DNA of 64,000 nucleotides from Bacteroidota bacterium (GTDB lineage Bacteria > Bacteroidota > Bacteroidia > Bacteroidales > JAAUTT01), in contig JAEYWD010000102.1 of NCBI GenBank assembly GCA_023429135.1, forward strand, positions 62,001 to 126,000, written 5' to 3'. The notes under the pieces were generated by a model. The model was not told the origin of the DNA, did no database searches, and saw nothing but the letters and a program-made list of their open reading frames with translations. Below, piece by piece: positions 54,826-64,000 of the stretch (positions within the stretch are counted from its first letter, which is position 1; each line of letters begins with the position of its first letter). The translations under genes were made by a program, and so were the position numbers.

Positions 54826-56079
54826 TTATTCCTGAAACTTATCAACTGCTTTAATCATGGTAAGAGCATTAAACATCCAAGCTTCTCCCCATCGAATGTA
54901 TGGAATATCTACTTTAAATTCAATCCCATATCTTTTTTGAGTTTTAGAAATAAAATATCCTTCATTTCCTTTGGTATTTACCCATAGCTTCGAAATAGCC
55001 ATTAAAACTTTTCTTATGTGATCAAGAAATAATCCTTTTGAATAATTTCCTGAACTATAAAGTTTAACTGCACATAACAAACCTTCTGCACAACTATGTA
55101 CCTCTAATGAATTTTTATTATTTCTAACAAAATATGGGGCCCCTTTTTCGGAAAAGAAATCCTTCAACCAAGTAGAAAAATATTTATTTGCTGCTTCCCG
55201 ATACTCTTTCAAGCCTGTTAAAGAAGCAATACTATCAATTGCTCGAATTTCAAAGCCACTATGGTAAGTATCTTGCTGTAATTCAGATGCTTGCCCATTT
55301 GACCAATAATTCAATGTACCATCCTCACGTACTTCAGCTAAAGAGAAGCTAGCAGCTTCAAGACCAGTCCTAACCCAGTCATCGTGACCTGTCTCTTTTC
55401 CAATGCGTACTAAAAATTCAGCACCAAAAAGATTCGCATTGTGCACTTGAAATGTATCTACAGGTGTATAGGAAAAGCAAAATAAACTCTTATCTTTATT
55501 ATATCCTGTTCTATTTAGCCCATTCAAAAAGAATAAACATATTTGCTCACATACCCATAAAGCTTTTTTATCACCATGATATTTATACTTTAGCCAGAAT
55601 GCATCTCCAATAATTGAAGAATTCACGACAGTTGGAGTGCCTTTAGGTATAAGTGTTCGTGTTCTCCAATCAAACGGATAGCCCCAACCCCATCCTCCAA
55701 ACCGATCTACTTTATTATCTTCCAACCAACGAAAGCAATATTCATATGCTGGTTCTCCTTTAATATAATGTGGTTTACCTTCCAATGCCTCCAGATTTAA
55801 AAATCCTGCAGCATAAAGTCCCATGGCTTTGGCATTTATTCTGGGTTCAACTCTTAAAATTTTCCGCAACATAATAGGAAATATCTCCTCTGCATACGTT
55901 ACTAAAACATTTGCTCCTCGTTGGATAATATTTTCATCTTTTGATAACCAAATCCCAAATTTATTATCCCAAATGTCATAAGGATCCCAGCCTGACCAAC
56001 CATTATTCTCTAACCAGTTATTTAAAGAATTTAAATAATGATCTATAGATTTTTGTATTTCAAAACTTTCAGTACCCAT
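54826..56079 (-). CDS. Alpha/alpha-toroid protein of unknown function
   Basis: From ATG 56079 the protein has 417 residues without signal peptide or membrane segment. It is rich in W/Y/G motifs spaced as in six-hairpin (alpha/alpha) toroid enzymes: FGGWGWGYPFDWRTRTLIPKG, VVNSSIIGDAFW, YWSNGQASELQQDTYHSGFE, VHSCAEGL. Toroid folds include glycosidases, lyases and epimerases. I cannot assign an activity. It lies 14 bases upstream of the two-domain oxidoreductase, suggesting one pathway. Confidence 0.65.
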   Translation of the reverse strand: MGTESFEIQKSIDHYLNSLNNWLENNGWSGWDPYDIWDNKFGIWLSKDENIIQRGANVLVTYAEEIFPIMLRKILRVEPRINAKAMGLYAAGFLNLEALEGKPHYIKGEPAYEYCFRWLEDNKVDRFGGWGWGYPFDWRTRTLIPKGTPTVVNSSIIGDAFWLKYKYHGDKKALWVCEQICLFFLNGLNRTGYNKDKSLFCFSYTPVDTFQVHNANLFGAEFLVRIGKETGHDDWVRTGLEAASFSLAEVREDGTLNYWSNGQASELQQDTYHSGFEIRAIDSIASLTGLKEYREAANKYFSTWLKDFFSEKGAPYFVRNNKNSLEVHSCAEGLLCAVKLYSSGNYSKGLFLDHIRKVLMAISKLWVNTKGNEGYFISKTQKRYGIEFKVDIPYIRWGEAWMFNALTMIKAVDKFQE

Positions 56080-56147
56080 CAAATACTTATTACTAAACTG
56101 ATATTCTTATCAATTTTTTTTAATCCAAGTTTATCCTGATCCATACT

Positions 56148-57308
56148 TCAGAACGAGTAACTGTTTCGAATGAAATCAACTATTCTTTTACTCGCATATC
56201 CATCACCGTAAGGATTATGTGCTTTAGACATTTTTTTATAATGAGAATTATCAGTTATTAGCTTTGACACTCTTTCAATAATTAAATTCTTATCTGTTCC
56301 TACCAATTCAATGGTGCCTGCTTCAACAGCTTCAGGGCGTTCCGTAACTTCGCGCATAACTAAAACGGGTTTCCCAAGGCTTGGCGCTTCTTCTTGAATC
56401 CCTCCACTATCTGTTAATATTATAAAAGATTTACTCATCAAGTAAATAAAAGGCAGATACTCTAAAGGATCAATTAAATGAATGTTAGATATTCCATCTA
56501 ATAGCTTATGTACTGGCTCCTTTATGTTAGGATTCATGTGAACAGGGTATATAATCTCGATATTAGAATATTTCAAAGCTATTTCCTTTAAAGATTCACA
56601 AATATCCAAGAAACCTTGTCCAAAATTTTCTCGACGATGTCCGGTCACCAGAATTATTTTAGATTTATCAAGATCAATCCTATTAAAAAGTAAAGTATTA
56701 AGTTGCTCTGTTATCGAAATCTTTAACAATTCATTATTTCGTATTTTTTCTAAAGCTAAATATAAAGCGTCGATCACAGTATTTCCTGTAATAACTATAC
56801 TTTTCTCATCAACATTTTCTTTTAACAAATTTTCTCTTGATTTTTGTGTTGGGGAAAAGTGATAGTTTGCAAGTCTACCCGTAATTTGTCTATTCATTTC
56901 TTCGGGCCATGGGGAGTATTTATTGTTTGTTCGTAAGCCAGCCTCAACATGACCAATAGAAATTTGCATATAGAATGCTGCAAGTGCTGCAATTGTTGAA
57001 GTGGTTGTATCTCCATGTACAAGCACTAAATCCGGTTGAAATTGAGAAAACACCTCCTTTATCTGAAGAAGTACTTTAGCTGATATATCATATAAATCCT
57101 GACCTTTCTTCATTATATTAAGATCATAATCAGGTTGAATATCGAAAATCTTAAGAACTTGATCTAACATCTCACGATGCTGAGCAGTTACACAAACTCT
57201 TGTTTCAAAATTATGTGTGTCTTCCTTAAAAGAATAAACAACAGGAGCCATCTTGATCGCTTCTGGTCTAGTACCAAAAATGATTAATATTTTTTTTTTC
57301 CCAGTCAT
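56148..57308 (-). CDS. wecB: UDP-N-acetylglucosamine 2-epimerase (non-hydrolysing)
   Basis: From ATG 57308 the protein has 386 residues. This ATG forms a TAATG junction with the wecC stop, while the longer frame to 57338 lies inside wecC. The motifs ILIIFGTRPEAIKMAPVV, TAQHREMLDQVL, VHGDTTTSTIAALAAF, GHVEAGLRT and DSGGIQEEAPSLGKPVLV match WecB. It makes UDP-ManNAc for the neighbouring WecC. Confidence 0.94.
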   Translation of the reverse strand: MTGKKKILIIFGTRPEAIKMAPVVYSFKEDTHNFETRVCVTAQHREMLDQVLKIFDIQPDYDLNIMKKGQDLYDISAKVLLQIKEVFSQFQPDLVLVHGDTTTSTIAALAAFYMQISIGHVEAGLRTNNKYSPWPEEMNRQITGRLANYHFSPTQKSRENLLKENVDEKSIVITGNTVIDALYLALEKIRNNELLKISITEQLNTLLFNRIDLDKSKIILVTGHRRENFGQGFLDICESLKEIALKYSNIEIIYPVHMNPNIKEPVHKLLDGISNIHLIDPLEYLPFIYLMSKSFIILTDSGGIQEEAPSLGKPVLVMREVTERPEAVEAGTIELVGTDKNLIIERVSKLITDNSHYKKMSKAHNPYGDGYASKRIVDFIRNSYSF

Positions 57309-58528
57309 TAAATATAAGTTTGTTTTAAAACTCCACAAAAGTCCAGTACATCCTTTTTTGGATTTTTGGGCAGTTTCTTAAATTCATTATGTGCTACAAG
57401 ATAAACGATAATATCAGCCTTTTCAAAAGCTTCTTCAGGATTTGTTAGATTAAAAACGCTGTGACTTTTTATATTAGGCTCCACGATTAAAAAACCATCT
57501 TGTTCACTTTGCATTACTTTTTGCACTATGTATTTAGCTGGACTCTCACGAAGATCATCTATATTAGGTTTAAAGGCTAATCCCATAAGAGCCACCAGAG
57601 GCTTTTTTCCGTTCTTTAATTCAAATTCAAGTATTTTATTCTTTACTTTTTCGGCACACCAAAAAGCTTTATAATTGTTAATTTCTCTTGCCATACTAAT
57701 TAAGCGTGATTCTCTCGGGTAATCTGCAGTTATAAAATATGGATCTACGGCAATACAATGACCACCAACTCCTGCCCCAGGTTGTAAAATATTTACACGA
57801 GGATGTTTGTTAGCTAAATATATTAATTCCATCACGTCTATTCCTGCCTTATCACAAATCATTGAGAGCTCATTTGCAAAAGCAATTTGCACGTCACGAG
57901 AAGAATTTTCAGTTAACTTACACATTTCCGCTGTCCTGGAATTCGTCTTATGTAATTCACCTTTAACAAATTTACTATAAAACTTGCACGCCATATTAGT
58001 AGATTCTTCATTGATTCCACCAATAACTCGATCATTATTGATCAATTCATATAATACATTACCAGGTAATACTCGTTCTGGACAATAAGCAATATATATC
58101 TTATTTGTTAGCTCTGAACGCTTGTTGTAAATTTTTTTTGCCATAAGTTCGGTAGTTCCAACGGGAGAAGTGGATTCAATAATATACAGATCTCCTTCTT
58201 TCAAGAAAGGAATTATTGAATTAGTTGCTGCTTCTACAAAAGAAATATCAGGTTCATGATTTCCTTTGAACGGAGTAGGAACCATTATTAAATAAACATT
58301 ACTTTCTGTCGGTTTTAAAGCTGCTTTCAACTTTCCACCAAGAACGTTTTTTTTAACAATTGTTTCTAACCCAGGTTCTATAATATGAATATTACCAGCA
58401 TTAATAGTCTTTACAACCTCTTCATTTATATCAACTCCTGTAACTTTAAAACCACTATCTGCAACAACAGCCGCAGTTGGTAAACCAATGTAACCAAGTC
58501 CCAGGCAAGTAATCAAATTTATAGTCAT
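57308..58528 (-). CDS. wecC: UDP-N-acetyl-D-mannosamine dehydrogenase
   Basis: The 406 residues have the NAD motif GLGYIGLP (10-17), the catalytic C258 in GVGGHCIAVDPYF, and blocks NDRVIGG, TNSRTAEMCKLTENS and HPRVNILQPG that follow WecC closely. The product is UDP-ManNAcA. The nearby WlbA/WbpE genes would normally be paired with a UDP-GlcNAc dehydrogenase, which is not in the window, so a broader role of this enzyme is possible. Confidence 0.92.
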   Translation of the reverse strand: MTINLITCLGLGYIGLPTAAVVADSGFKVTGVDINEEVVKTINAGNIHIIEPGLETIVKKNVLGGKLKAALKPTESNVYLIMVPTPFKGNHEPDISFVEAATNSIIPFLKEGDLYIIESTSPVGTTELMAKKIYNKRSELTNKIYIAYCPERVLPGNVLYELINNDRVIGGINEESTNMACKFYSKFVKGELHKTNSRTAEMCKLTENSSRDVQIAFANELSMICDKAGIDVMELIYLANKHPRVNILQPGAGVGGHCIAVDPYFITADYPRESRLISMAREINNYKAFWCAEKVKNKILEFELKNGKKPLVALMGLAFKPNIDDLRESPAKYIVQKVMQSEQDGFLIVEPNIKSHSVFNLTNPEEAFEKADIIVYLVAHNEFKKLPKNPKKDVLDFCGVLKQTYI

Positions 58529-58539
58529 GATATTATTTA

Positions 58540-59484
58540 TTAAAGTAATGAAACAAAAGAGTGACTAAATGAATTCCTTCCTACTAGAGGTGAATTCCTA
58601 ATGGAATGCACAGTTTCAATTGATTTTTTAGCTTCTTTAAGAGTAAAACCATTTTCATTTAAAATTTCTTGATAACTCATTGTATGTAATTCTGTAAAAC
58701 CTTCACTAAACTCCAATTCGTTGTTATCTATTGTTATAGATCTATAGGTTCTTTTTCCTGATTCTTTTACTTTTTGAGGGATATCATTAAAATCAATACT
58801 TAAAAACCACCGTACTCTTGCTCGTTGAAGTTCTAAGTAACCAGCCGCCTTGTGTGGTTCAGAAATATGAACTTGGTTTTCTCTAACATCACCAAAAATC
58901 CAAGTCAACATGTCAAAAAAATGAACACCAATATTTGTTGCAACTCCACCAGACTTCTGAATATCACCTTTCCAGGACGTATCATACCAGTGACCACGAC
59001 TTGTAATATAAGTCAGATCAATATCGTACATCTTATCCTTTGGCCCTTTTTCAATATCTTCTTTTAGCTGTTTAATTACCGGATGCAATCGTAGCTGAAA
59101 AATATTATAAACTTTTTTCCCCGTTTCCTTTTCAATTTCGGCTAATGCATCAATATTCCATGGATTTAAAACAAGAGGTTTTTCACATATAGCATCAGCA
59201 TGATGACGCAAAGCAAAGCGGATATGTGAATCATGCAAGTAATTCGGAGTACAAATACTAACAAAGTCTATTTTGATTCCTTGCCTTTTTAATTTGTCAA
59301 AATGACGATCAAAACGTTCGAATTCTATAAAAAAATCCGTATTAGGGAAATAACTGTCAATGATTCCTACGCTATCAAATTTATCCAATGCGGCTACCAG
59401 ATTATTACCTGTATCTTTAATAGCCTTTAAATGCCTAACCGCAATGAAACCAGCAGCTCCAATTAATCCAAAATTCTTTGACAT
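58540..59484 (-). CDS. wlbA: WlbA/WbpB-like UDP-GlcNAcA 3-dehydrogenase (Gfo/Idh/MocA)
   Basis: The 314 residues closely follow WlbA: FGLIGAAGFIAVRHLKAI, NNLVAALDKFDSVGIIDSYF, ICTPNYLHDSHIRFALRH, AICEKPLVLNPWN and SGGVATNIGVHFFDML. It oxidises C3 of UDP-GlcNAcA for later transamination. Its start overlaps the stop of the aminotransferase gene by one base, suggesting translational coupling. Confidence 0.92.
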   Translation of the reverse strand: MSKNFGLIGAAGFIAVRHLKAIKDTGNNLVAALDKFDSVGIIDSYFPNTDFFIEFERFDRHFDKLKRQGIKIDFVSICTPNYLHDSHIRFALRHHADAICEKPLVLNPWNIDALAEIEKETGKKVYNIFQLRLHPVIKQLKEDIEKGPKDKMYDIDLTYITSRGHWYDTSWKGDIQKSGGVATNIGVHFFDMLTWIFGDVRENQVHISEPHKAAGYLELQRARVRWFLSIDFNDIPQKVKESGKRTYRSITIDNNELEFSEGFTELHTMSYQEILNENGFTLKEAKKSIETVHSIRNSPLVGRNSFSHSFVSLL

Positions 59485-60614
59485 TATCTAAAATAGTTTA
59501 AAACGTTTTCAATTATAATATTTTGCTGTTCTATAGTTAATTCAGTATGCATTGGTAATGAGAAAACCTTTTTACATAAAGCTTCTGTAATTGGCAAATC
59601 CCCCTCCTTATAGCCTAAATATTGATAAGCTTTCTGTAAATGGATTGGAACTGGATAATAAATCATCGCAGGTATATCTTTCACTTTTAAAAATTCTACT
59701 ATCTTTTCATTTTCATCCCTATCCATAATTAGGGTATACTGATGAAAAATATGAGTTGAATTTAAATTTCGCTTTGGTATTGATAGGTTCCTACATTCTT
59801 TGAACCTTTGATCATAAAAATCTGCTGCCCTCTGTCTTTCTTTGTTATAATCATCCAGATATTTAAGTTTAACATTTAATATTGCCGCTTGAAGTGTATC
59901 TAAACGAGAATTAATTCCAATCATATCGTGATAATACCTAATCTTCATTCCATGATTTGAAATTGATCGAATCTTTTCAGCTAATATATCATCATTAGTG
60001 AATAATGCTCCACCATCACCAAAACAACCTAAATTTTTGGAAGGAAAGAAAGACGTAGTACCGATATTACCAATAGTGCCAGCTTTTGATTTCCTGCTAT
60101 CAAAAAAAGAAAAATCAGCACCTAATGCTTGTGCTGAATCTTCAATTATATACAAATTATGCTTTTGAGCTAAGCTAACTAACCTCTCAATATTAACACA
60201 TTGTCCAAATAAATGCACAGGTATCATGGCTTTTGTTTTTGAGGTAATCTTTGCCTCTATCTTTTCTTCATCAATTAAGAAATTATCAGGATGAACATCA
60301 ACAAAAACAGGCTTTAACTTTAGTAGAGCTATAACTTCAGCTGTTGCTATAAAAGTAAAGCTTGTTGTAATTATTTCATCTCCAGGCTTTAGATCAAGAG
60401 ACATTAAGGCAATTTGTAACGCGTCTGTACCATTAGCGCATGTAATAACATGTTTAACCCCCAAAAATTCAGCTAACCGAGATTCAAAAACTTTAACTTC
60501 ATCACCCTTAATAAAGGAAGAAGACTCTAAAACTGAAAAAACAGCTTCATCAATTCCAGATTTTATTTTTTGATATTGAGTTTTCAAATCAACCATTTGT
60601 ATATTAAAAGCCAT
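59484..60614 (-). CDS. WbpE/WlbC-like 3-keto-sugar aminotransferase (DegT family)
   Basis: From ATG 60614 the protein has 376 residues; a longer frame to 60680 overlaps the Wzz gene. The PLP lysine is K193 in SFFPSKNLGCFGDGGA. IQMVDLKTQYQKIKSGID at the start and HLFGQCVNIERL are typical of WbpE-type enzymes that make UDP-2-acetamido-3-amino-glucuronic acid. The next step, WbpD acetylation, has no candidate gene in this window. Confidence 0.88.
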   Translation of the reverse strand: MAFNIQMVDLKTQYQKIKSGIDEAVFSVLESSSFIKGDEVKVFESRLAEFLGVKHVITCANGTDALQIALMSLDLKPGDEIITTSFTFIATAEVIALLKLKPVFVDVHPDNFLIDEEKIEAKITSKTKAMIPVHLFGQCVNIERLVSLAQKHNLYIIEDSAQALGADFSFFDSRKSKAGTIGNIGTTSFFPSKNLGCFGDGGALFTNDDILAEKIRSISNHGMKIRYYHDMIGINSRLDTLQAAILNVKLKYLDDYNKERQRAADFYDQRFKECRNLSIPKRNLNSTHIFHQYTLIMDRDENEKIVEFLKVKDIPAMIYYPVPIHLQKAYQYLGYKEGDLPITEALCKKVFSLPMHTELTIEQQNIIIENVLNYFR

Positions 60615-60618
60615 ATAT

Positions 60619-61749
60619 TTAGTTAGTTGATTTATTAATGTGGAACTGTAATTTAAAATTTCTCCATAAATTTTTCCCAAAAACCATTAAAAGCCCAGTA
60701 CTTCCGCCAAAAAACAACATGAAAAAAAGGACGACAAATAATTTTGGTTTAGAATTCTTGAGAGCTACCTTAGCCGGCTCCACCACCTTAAACACTGGCG
60801 TCTTCTCCTGGACCTTCATTTTGGCTTGTTCTAATTGCTGAGATAGAGTATTATAAAGATTAAAAGCCAAATTGTATTCAGCCTGTAGGTTTTGTTCAGA
60901 AGTTAATGCTAAAGCCAAAATTACATTTTTATTTCGGTCTTTATAACCAGCAAGATTTCTTTGAGCAATTCTATACTTCTCTTCAGCTTCTTTATGCCGT
61001 TCCTCCACAAACCTTAAATCCGTTTTAGCTTTTTGAGTGCGATAATCAACAATATATCTAGTAAGACTGGAAACAACTGAATCAACCAACTGTGCGGCAA
61101 CTAAAGGATCCTGCAATTCGACACTTATGTTCAGTGTGGTTGAAGACTCGCCCTGATTCGCTTTTATTCGCTTCGCAAGTTCTCGTGCTACTCCCGACTG
61201 TTCAGGGGTTAATTTTAATGGTCCATTCGGGTTAAGAGTTGCTGGTTGCAGATTTTTTGGATTTCCTTTGATCCAGCCAACAATCTTCTCGGGCAGTCCA
61301 ACCGTATACCCCAACACCAAACCTCCAAACGAAGGTCGTGTGTGGCGTTGGATAAATTCAGAAACCTTTAGTGTCGAATCGTATTTTGACTCGGTAACTT
61401 TCTGATCCATTACTTCAAGCAAAAACGGCGTACTTTTAATAATATCAGGATAAAGCTCCGGCGTTAAAGCATCCTCTCCTCCTCCGGTACCCAAGTTTAT
61501 TCCAGCCAAACCTCCAAACTGCTGCAGTAATCCAGACATTCCTGAAGTTCCTGAACCAGTCTCGACCAGCAAAGTAACTTCCGATTTATATTCCTTCGGA
61601 CTGAATATAATTATGATGATTCCGATAACGAAAAATATCCCCATCCATTTAATAATGGTTTTGCGACCATCCCATATTTTGCGAAAAACTTCGATAAGGT
61701 CTATTTCGTCTGTTGCAGGTTGCTGCGCATTTTGAGGTATTTCACTCAT
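60619..61749 (-). CDS. Wzz-type chain-length determinant protein
   Basis: From ATG 61749 the protein has 376 residues; a TTG at 61755 is in frame. It begins with a cytoplasmic stretch and first membrane helix (about 36-50, GIFFVIGIIIIIFSP), a large periplasmic coiled-coil domain (to about 320), and a second helix (LFVVLFFMLFFGGSTGLL). No Walker motif or Tyr-rich tail is present, so it is the kinase-free form. Confidence 0.9.
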   Translation of the reverse strand: MSEIPQNAQQPATDEIDLIEVFRKIWDGRKTIIKWMGIFFVIGIIIIIFSPKEYKSEVTLLVETGSGTSGMSGLLQQFGGLAGINLGTGGGEDALTPELYPDIIKSTPFLLEVMDQKVTESKYDSTLKVSEFIQRHTRPSFGGLVLGYTVGLPEKIVGWIKGNPKNLQPATLNPNGPLKLTPEQSGVARELAKRIKANQGESSTTLNISVELQDPLVAAQLVDSVVSSLTRYIVDYRTQKAKTDLRFVEERHKEAEEKYRIAQRNLAGYKDRNKNVILALALTSEQNLQAEYNLAFNLYNTLSQQLEQAKMKVQEKTPVFKVVEPAKVALKNSKPKLFVVLFFMLFFGGSTGLLMVFGKNLWRNFKLQFHINKSTN

Positions 61750-61763
61750 GAACAAAACGTTTC

Positions 61764-64000
61764 TTATAAATTATTTATCAATGTTACAATTATTAATGCC
61801 ATTGAAGAAAATGCTGATGCAACTCCAACCACTTCTCCCGTCGTCATATTCTTCCTCTCAGGCTTCTTCGGCACAATTATCTCCGCTCCAGGCTCCACAT
61901 TTGGAAAATTATTAAAGAAAAAAACTTTCCTGGTCCTATCAATAGTGCCATTGGCATAAATTATATAGGATTTGCTTTTCTTAGCATCCGGGGCAAAACC
62001 TCCTGCATGGGAAATATATCTTTTGAAACTTTTACTGTCGTATCTAACCAATACGGGAGACAAAACAGAACCTGACAAACGTACTGTCTGAAGTTCTTTT
62101 GGCACTCTTAAAATATCATCTTTCTCCAAAAACAAATCATATTTTGATTTTGGTTCGGAGAGAATCTTGTCCAGATTTATTCCAATGGCTGAAACCGAAT
62201 CCATCTCCACAACAAACCTGGCAGAATCGCGTGCTTGAGCTTTTATTGCTTCCAGGGCTTTCTGGCGATCTTTGGCATCTACTGGCAGCTTTCTTATTAA
62301 TCTTGCTCCTAAAGGATATGCTTCGGCAGTTAAGCCTCCGGTTCTCTTAATTAAATCGGAAATGCGCTCACTCTTATTGACTATGCTGTAACTTCCGGGA
62401 AAGGCAACTTCTCCTTCCACTCTCACTAAAGATTGAACTTCATACCCGGGAGACCTTCTAATAAATACCTGATCAAAAGGTTGAAGGACAAACTTATTTG
62501 CTGAAGCTTCCAGCTTCAAATCCTGAGTAATAGGGAATTGAAATACCTCAGCAATTTGATTACCTGAAGTGGTTGCCACGTTGTTACGAATGCGACGGGC
62601 AACTTCCAACCGCGCGAATGAGGCACTTTCGAGCAAGCCTCCGGCCTGGATAATTACATCCTCTATCGTCGTGTTATTAACAAACGTATAGGTGCCAGGA
62701 TTTCGTACTTCTCCTTCCACCTGAATAGTATAATTTTCCCGAATGTCAAAGATAGAAGGAATTATAATAATATCTTCACGTAAAAGTTCAATATCATTTT
62801 CACTTTGTAATAAAGCCTTGAGATCTACTGGAATAACATCCATGGTATAATCTTCTTTGGTACGGTAAATCACGGCGCGATTCATAAACGCATCGCCTCT
62901 TAAACCTTCAGCTTTTTTTATGAGTTCTTTTAAACTAAGTTTTCCTTTGATAGCAAACTGACCTGGACGATATACGGCTCCTTTGATTTCAACCAAGTTT
63001 TCGAAACGAGTCAACACCGAATCAATCATTACCAAATCGCCGTTGAAAATTTTAACAGTGTCGAATACTTCGTTCTGAACATCTAATATTTGATGTTCTC
63101 TTCCATTTTTCCTGTAAAGTTTAACCAGTGAAGAATAAGCTTTACCGGTATAGCCACCGGTAAATTTTAAAAGATCAGCTAAAGTTTCTTCTTTTTTAAC
63201 TTCATACATCAAAGGCCTCTTAACTTCTCCCTTCACCTCGGCACGGGCAATGTAAGGGGAAATAAAAATTACATCCTGGTCCTGTAACCGGATGTTTTCC
63301 TTTTGCTCACCTTTCAACAAAAAATTATATAAATCGAGGGTATCAATGGTAACGCTATTCCTTATAATTCGAATATCACGAAGAGTACCGTTCAGAGATG
63401 GTCCTCCGGCAGCATACAACGCATTGAAAACTGTGGCAAGGGAAGGAAGCGTGTAAGTACCGGGATTGAATGCTTCGCCAACGATATTGACTTTGATAGA
63501 TCGAACGGCTCCCAGACTAACTTTTAGATAGGTGTTGCCTCCGTTTAATCCTGAATATATTTTACTGAGCTCTCTCTTTAATCTTTTGGTTGCTTCTTCG
63601 ATGGTAAGTCCGTTAAGATAAACAGGTCCAAGATTGCGAATTACAACAGCTCCTTCTGGTGTAATTTCCGGGTTATAGGTTTGCTCTGAAGCTCCCCAGA
63701 TATCGATGATCAATTCATCACCTGCAGCTAAAACATAATTCGATGGTGTTGGAATATTGAGGCTGGGTTCAAAGGACAGCTCTTTATTTTTAAAGAGATT
63801 AGCTCCAAATATTTGATCTTCGGGATGGACTTCTTTTTTCTTTTTTGTAGTTGAAATTGTTCCGAATAAATCCTCATCACCTGTTTGTTGCTCGGTTTCT
63901 TCTTCACCCTGATCCATTCTTCGGCTTACCTGACCTTTTTTATCAAGGTCGCTCTCATTTACATATTTGCTCTTTCTGCTTCTGCTTTGAAAAGATTCCT
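61764..64000 (-). CDS. SLBB-domain polysaccharide exporter, Wza-like (5' end outside window)
   Basis: The reading frame continues upstream of the first internal ATG (63917) to the window edge, where 27 more codons without a stop are present (SKYVNESDLDKKGQVSRRM before it). The gene is therefore partial, not 717 residues. A polysaccharide-export N-domain (YVLAAGDELIIDIWGASE) precedes repeated SLBB units with the pattern VEGEVRNPGTYTF, VKGEVKRPLMYEV and VEGEVAFPGSYSI, ending in a C-terminal membrane helix. It forms the outer-membrane export channel. Confidence 0.93.
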   Translation of the reverse strand, partial: ESFQSRSRKSKYVNESDLDKKGQVSRRMDQGEEETEQQTGDEDLFGTISTTKKKKEVHPEDQIFGANLFKNKELSFEPSLNIPTPSNYVLAAGDELIIDIWGASEQTYNPEITPEGAVVIRNLGPVYLNGLTIEEATKRLKRELSKIYSGLNGGNTYLKVSLGAVRSIKVNIVGEAFNPGTYTLPSLATVFNALYAAGGPSLNGTLRDIRIIRNSVTIDTLDLYNFLLKGEQKENIRLQDQDVIFISPYIARAEVKGEVKRPLMYEVKKEETLADLLKFTGGYTGKAYSSLVKLYRKNGREHQILDVQNEVFDTVKIFNGDLVMIDSVLTRFENLVEIKGAVYRPGQFAIKGKLSLKELIKKAEGLRGDAFMNRAVIYRTKEDYTMDVIPVDLKALLQSENDIELLREDIIIIPSIFDIRENYTIQVEGEVRNPGTYTFVNNTTIEDVIIQAGGLLESASFARLEVARRIRNNVATTSGNQIAEVFQFPITQDLKLEASANKFVLQPFDQVFIRRSPGYEVQSLVRVEGEVAFPGSYSIVNKSERISDLIKRTGGLTAEAYPLGARLIRKLPVDAKDRQKALEAIKAQARDSARFVVEMDSVSAIGINLDKILSEPKSKYDLFLEKDDILRVPKELQTVRLSGSVLSPVLVRYDSKSFKRYISHAGGFAPDAKKSKSYIIYANGTIDRTRKVFFFNNFPNVEPGAEIIVPKKPERKNMTTGEVVGVASAFSSMALIIVTLINNL

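Noticed and set aside
1..64000. CRISPR arrays, tRNA/rRNA genes, phage or transposase genes
   Set aside because: None seen: no regularly spaced direct repeats, no tRNA-like cloverleaf or CCA end, and no transposase or integrase motif in any frame inspected.

Overview
The window is chromosomal DNA from a Bacteroidota bacterium, probably of the Marinilabiliales/Bacteroidales side, although the exact order is inferred. The evidence is type IX secretion C-terminal sorting domains, SprB repeats, FISUMP domains, a Bacteroidota-style bactofilin-AtpZ-atpB-atpE-atpF-atpH-atpA-atpG gene order, genes preceded by TAnnTTTG promoter boxes and an almost complete lack of Shine-Dalgarno sequences. No tRNA, rRNA, CRISPR array or intact transposase was seen.

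Layout. (1) 1-15.5 kb is housekeeping DNA: a truncated M1 aminopeptidase with a TPR leader, a YugP-type membrane zinc peptidase, an eight-gene F-type ATP synthase cluster that lacks atpD/atpC and is headed by a bactofilin, the yceD-rpmF-plsX-fabH lipid/ribosome operon, divergent typA, a receiver-only response regulator, a class IV aminotransferase, a small outer-membrane barrel and a SiaC-like protein. (2) 15.7-18.8 kb starts a surface-polysaccharide locus on the plus strand (WbpM/CapD-type sugar dehydratase and a glycosyltransferase). (3) 18.8-24 kb is an accessory patch: a Uma2 nuclease, an internally deleted SNF2 helicase, a Uma2 N-terminal scrap, two AAA+/DUF4143 ATPases that each have a long inverted repeat in the promoter, and REP-like palindromic intergenic DNA. 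(4) 24-36.5 kb is visibly more A+T-rich and encodes envelope or secreted proteins: a Wzi-like barrel, a GIN-domain gene broken by one in-frame stop, a LamG/beta-propeller T9SS protein, a PQQ-type propeller with a ten-helix membrane block inserted in it, two FISUMP proteins, a Gly-rich beta-helix T9SS protein and a decayed copy of the LamG gene. (5) 36.9-64 kb is a long minus-strand operon-like Wzx/Wzy polysaccharide cluster with overlapping or closely spaced genes.

How the cluster fits together. The SLBB/Wza-like exporter and Wzz-like chain-length protein lie at the promoter-proximal end (right edge). They are followed by nucleotide-sugar genes (a WbpE-like aminotransferase, WlbA/WbpB-like dehydrogenase, WecC and WecB), an alpha/alpha-toroid protein, a two-domain oxidoreductase, Wzx, Wzy, four glycosyltransferases or modifiers, an AsnB-like amidotransferase, a WbpI-like 2-epimerase, a methyltransferase, a NodB deacetylase and the initiating phospho-sugar transferase. 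The cluster ends with a paired thiamine-diphosphate E1alpha/E1beta enzyme plus two PLP aminotransferases. The expected sugars are ManNAcA and a 2,3-diamino uronic acid, possibly amidated, and perhaps a sugar or acyl group made by the stand-alone E1 enzyme. The most interesting items are the E1alpha/E1beta pair without E2/E3, the 3-amino-uronic acid pathway lacking its acetyltransferase and GlcNAc dehydrogenase in the window, the palindromic promoters of the two ATPases, the intramembrane insertion in a beta-propeller, and the hairpin between atpE and atpF.
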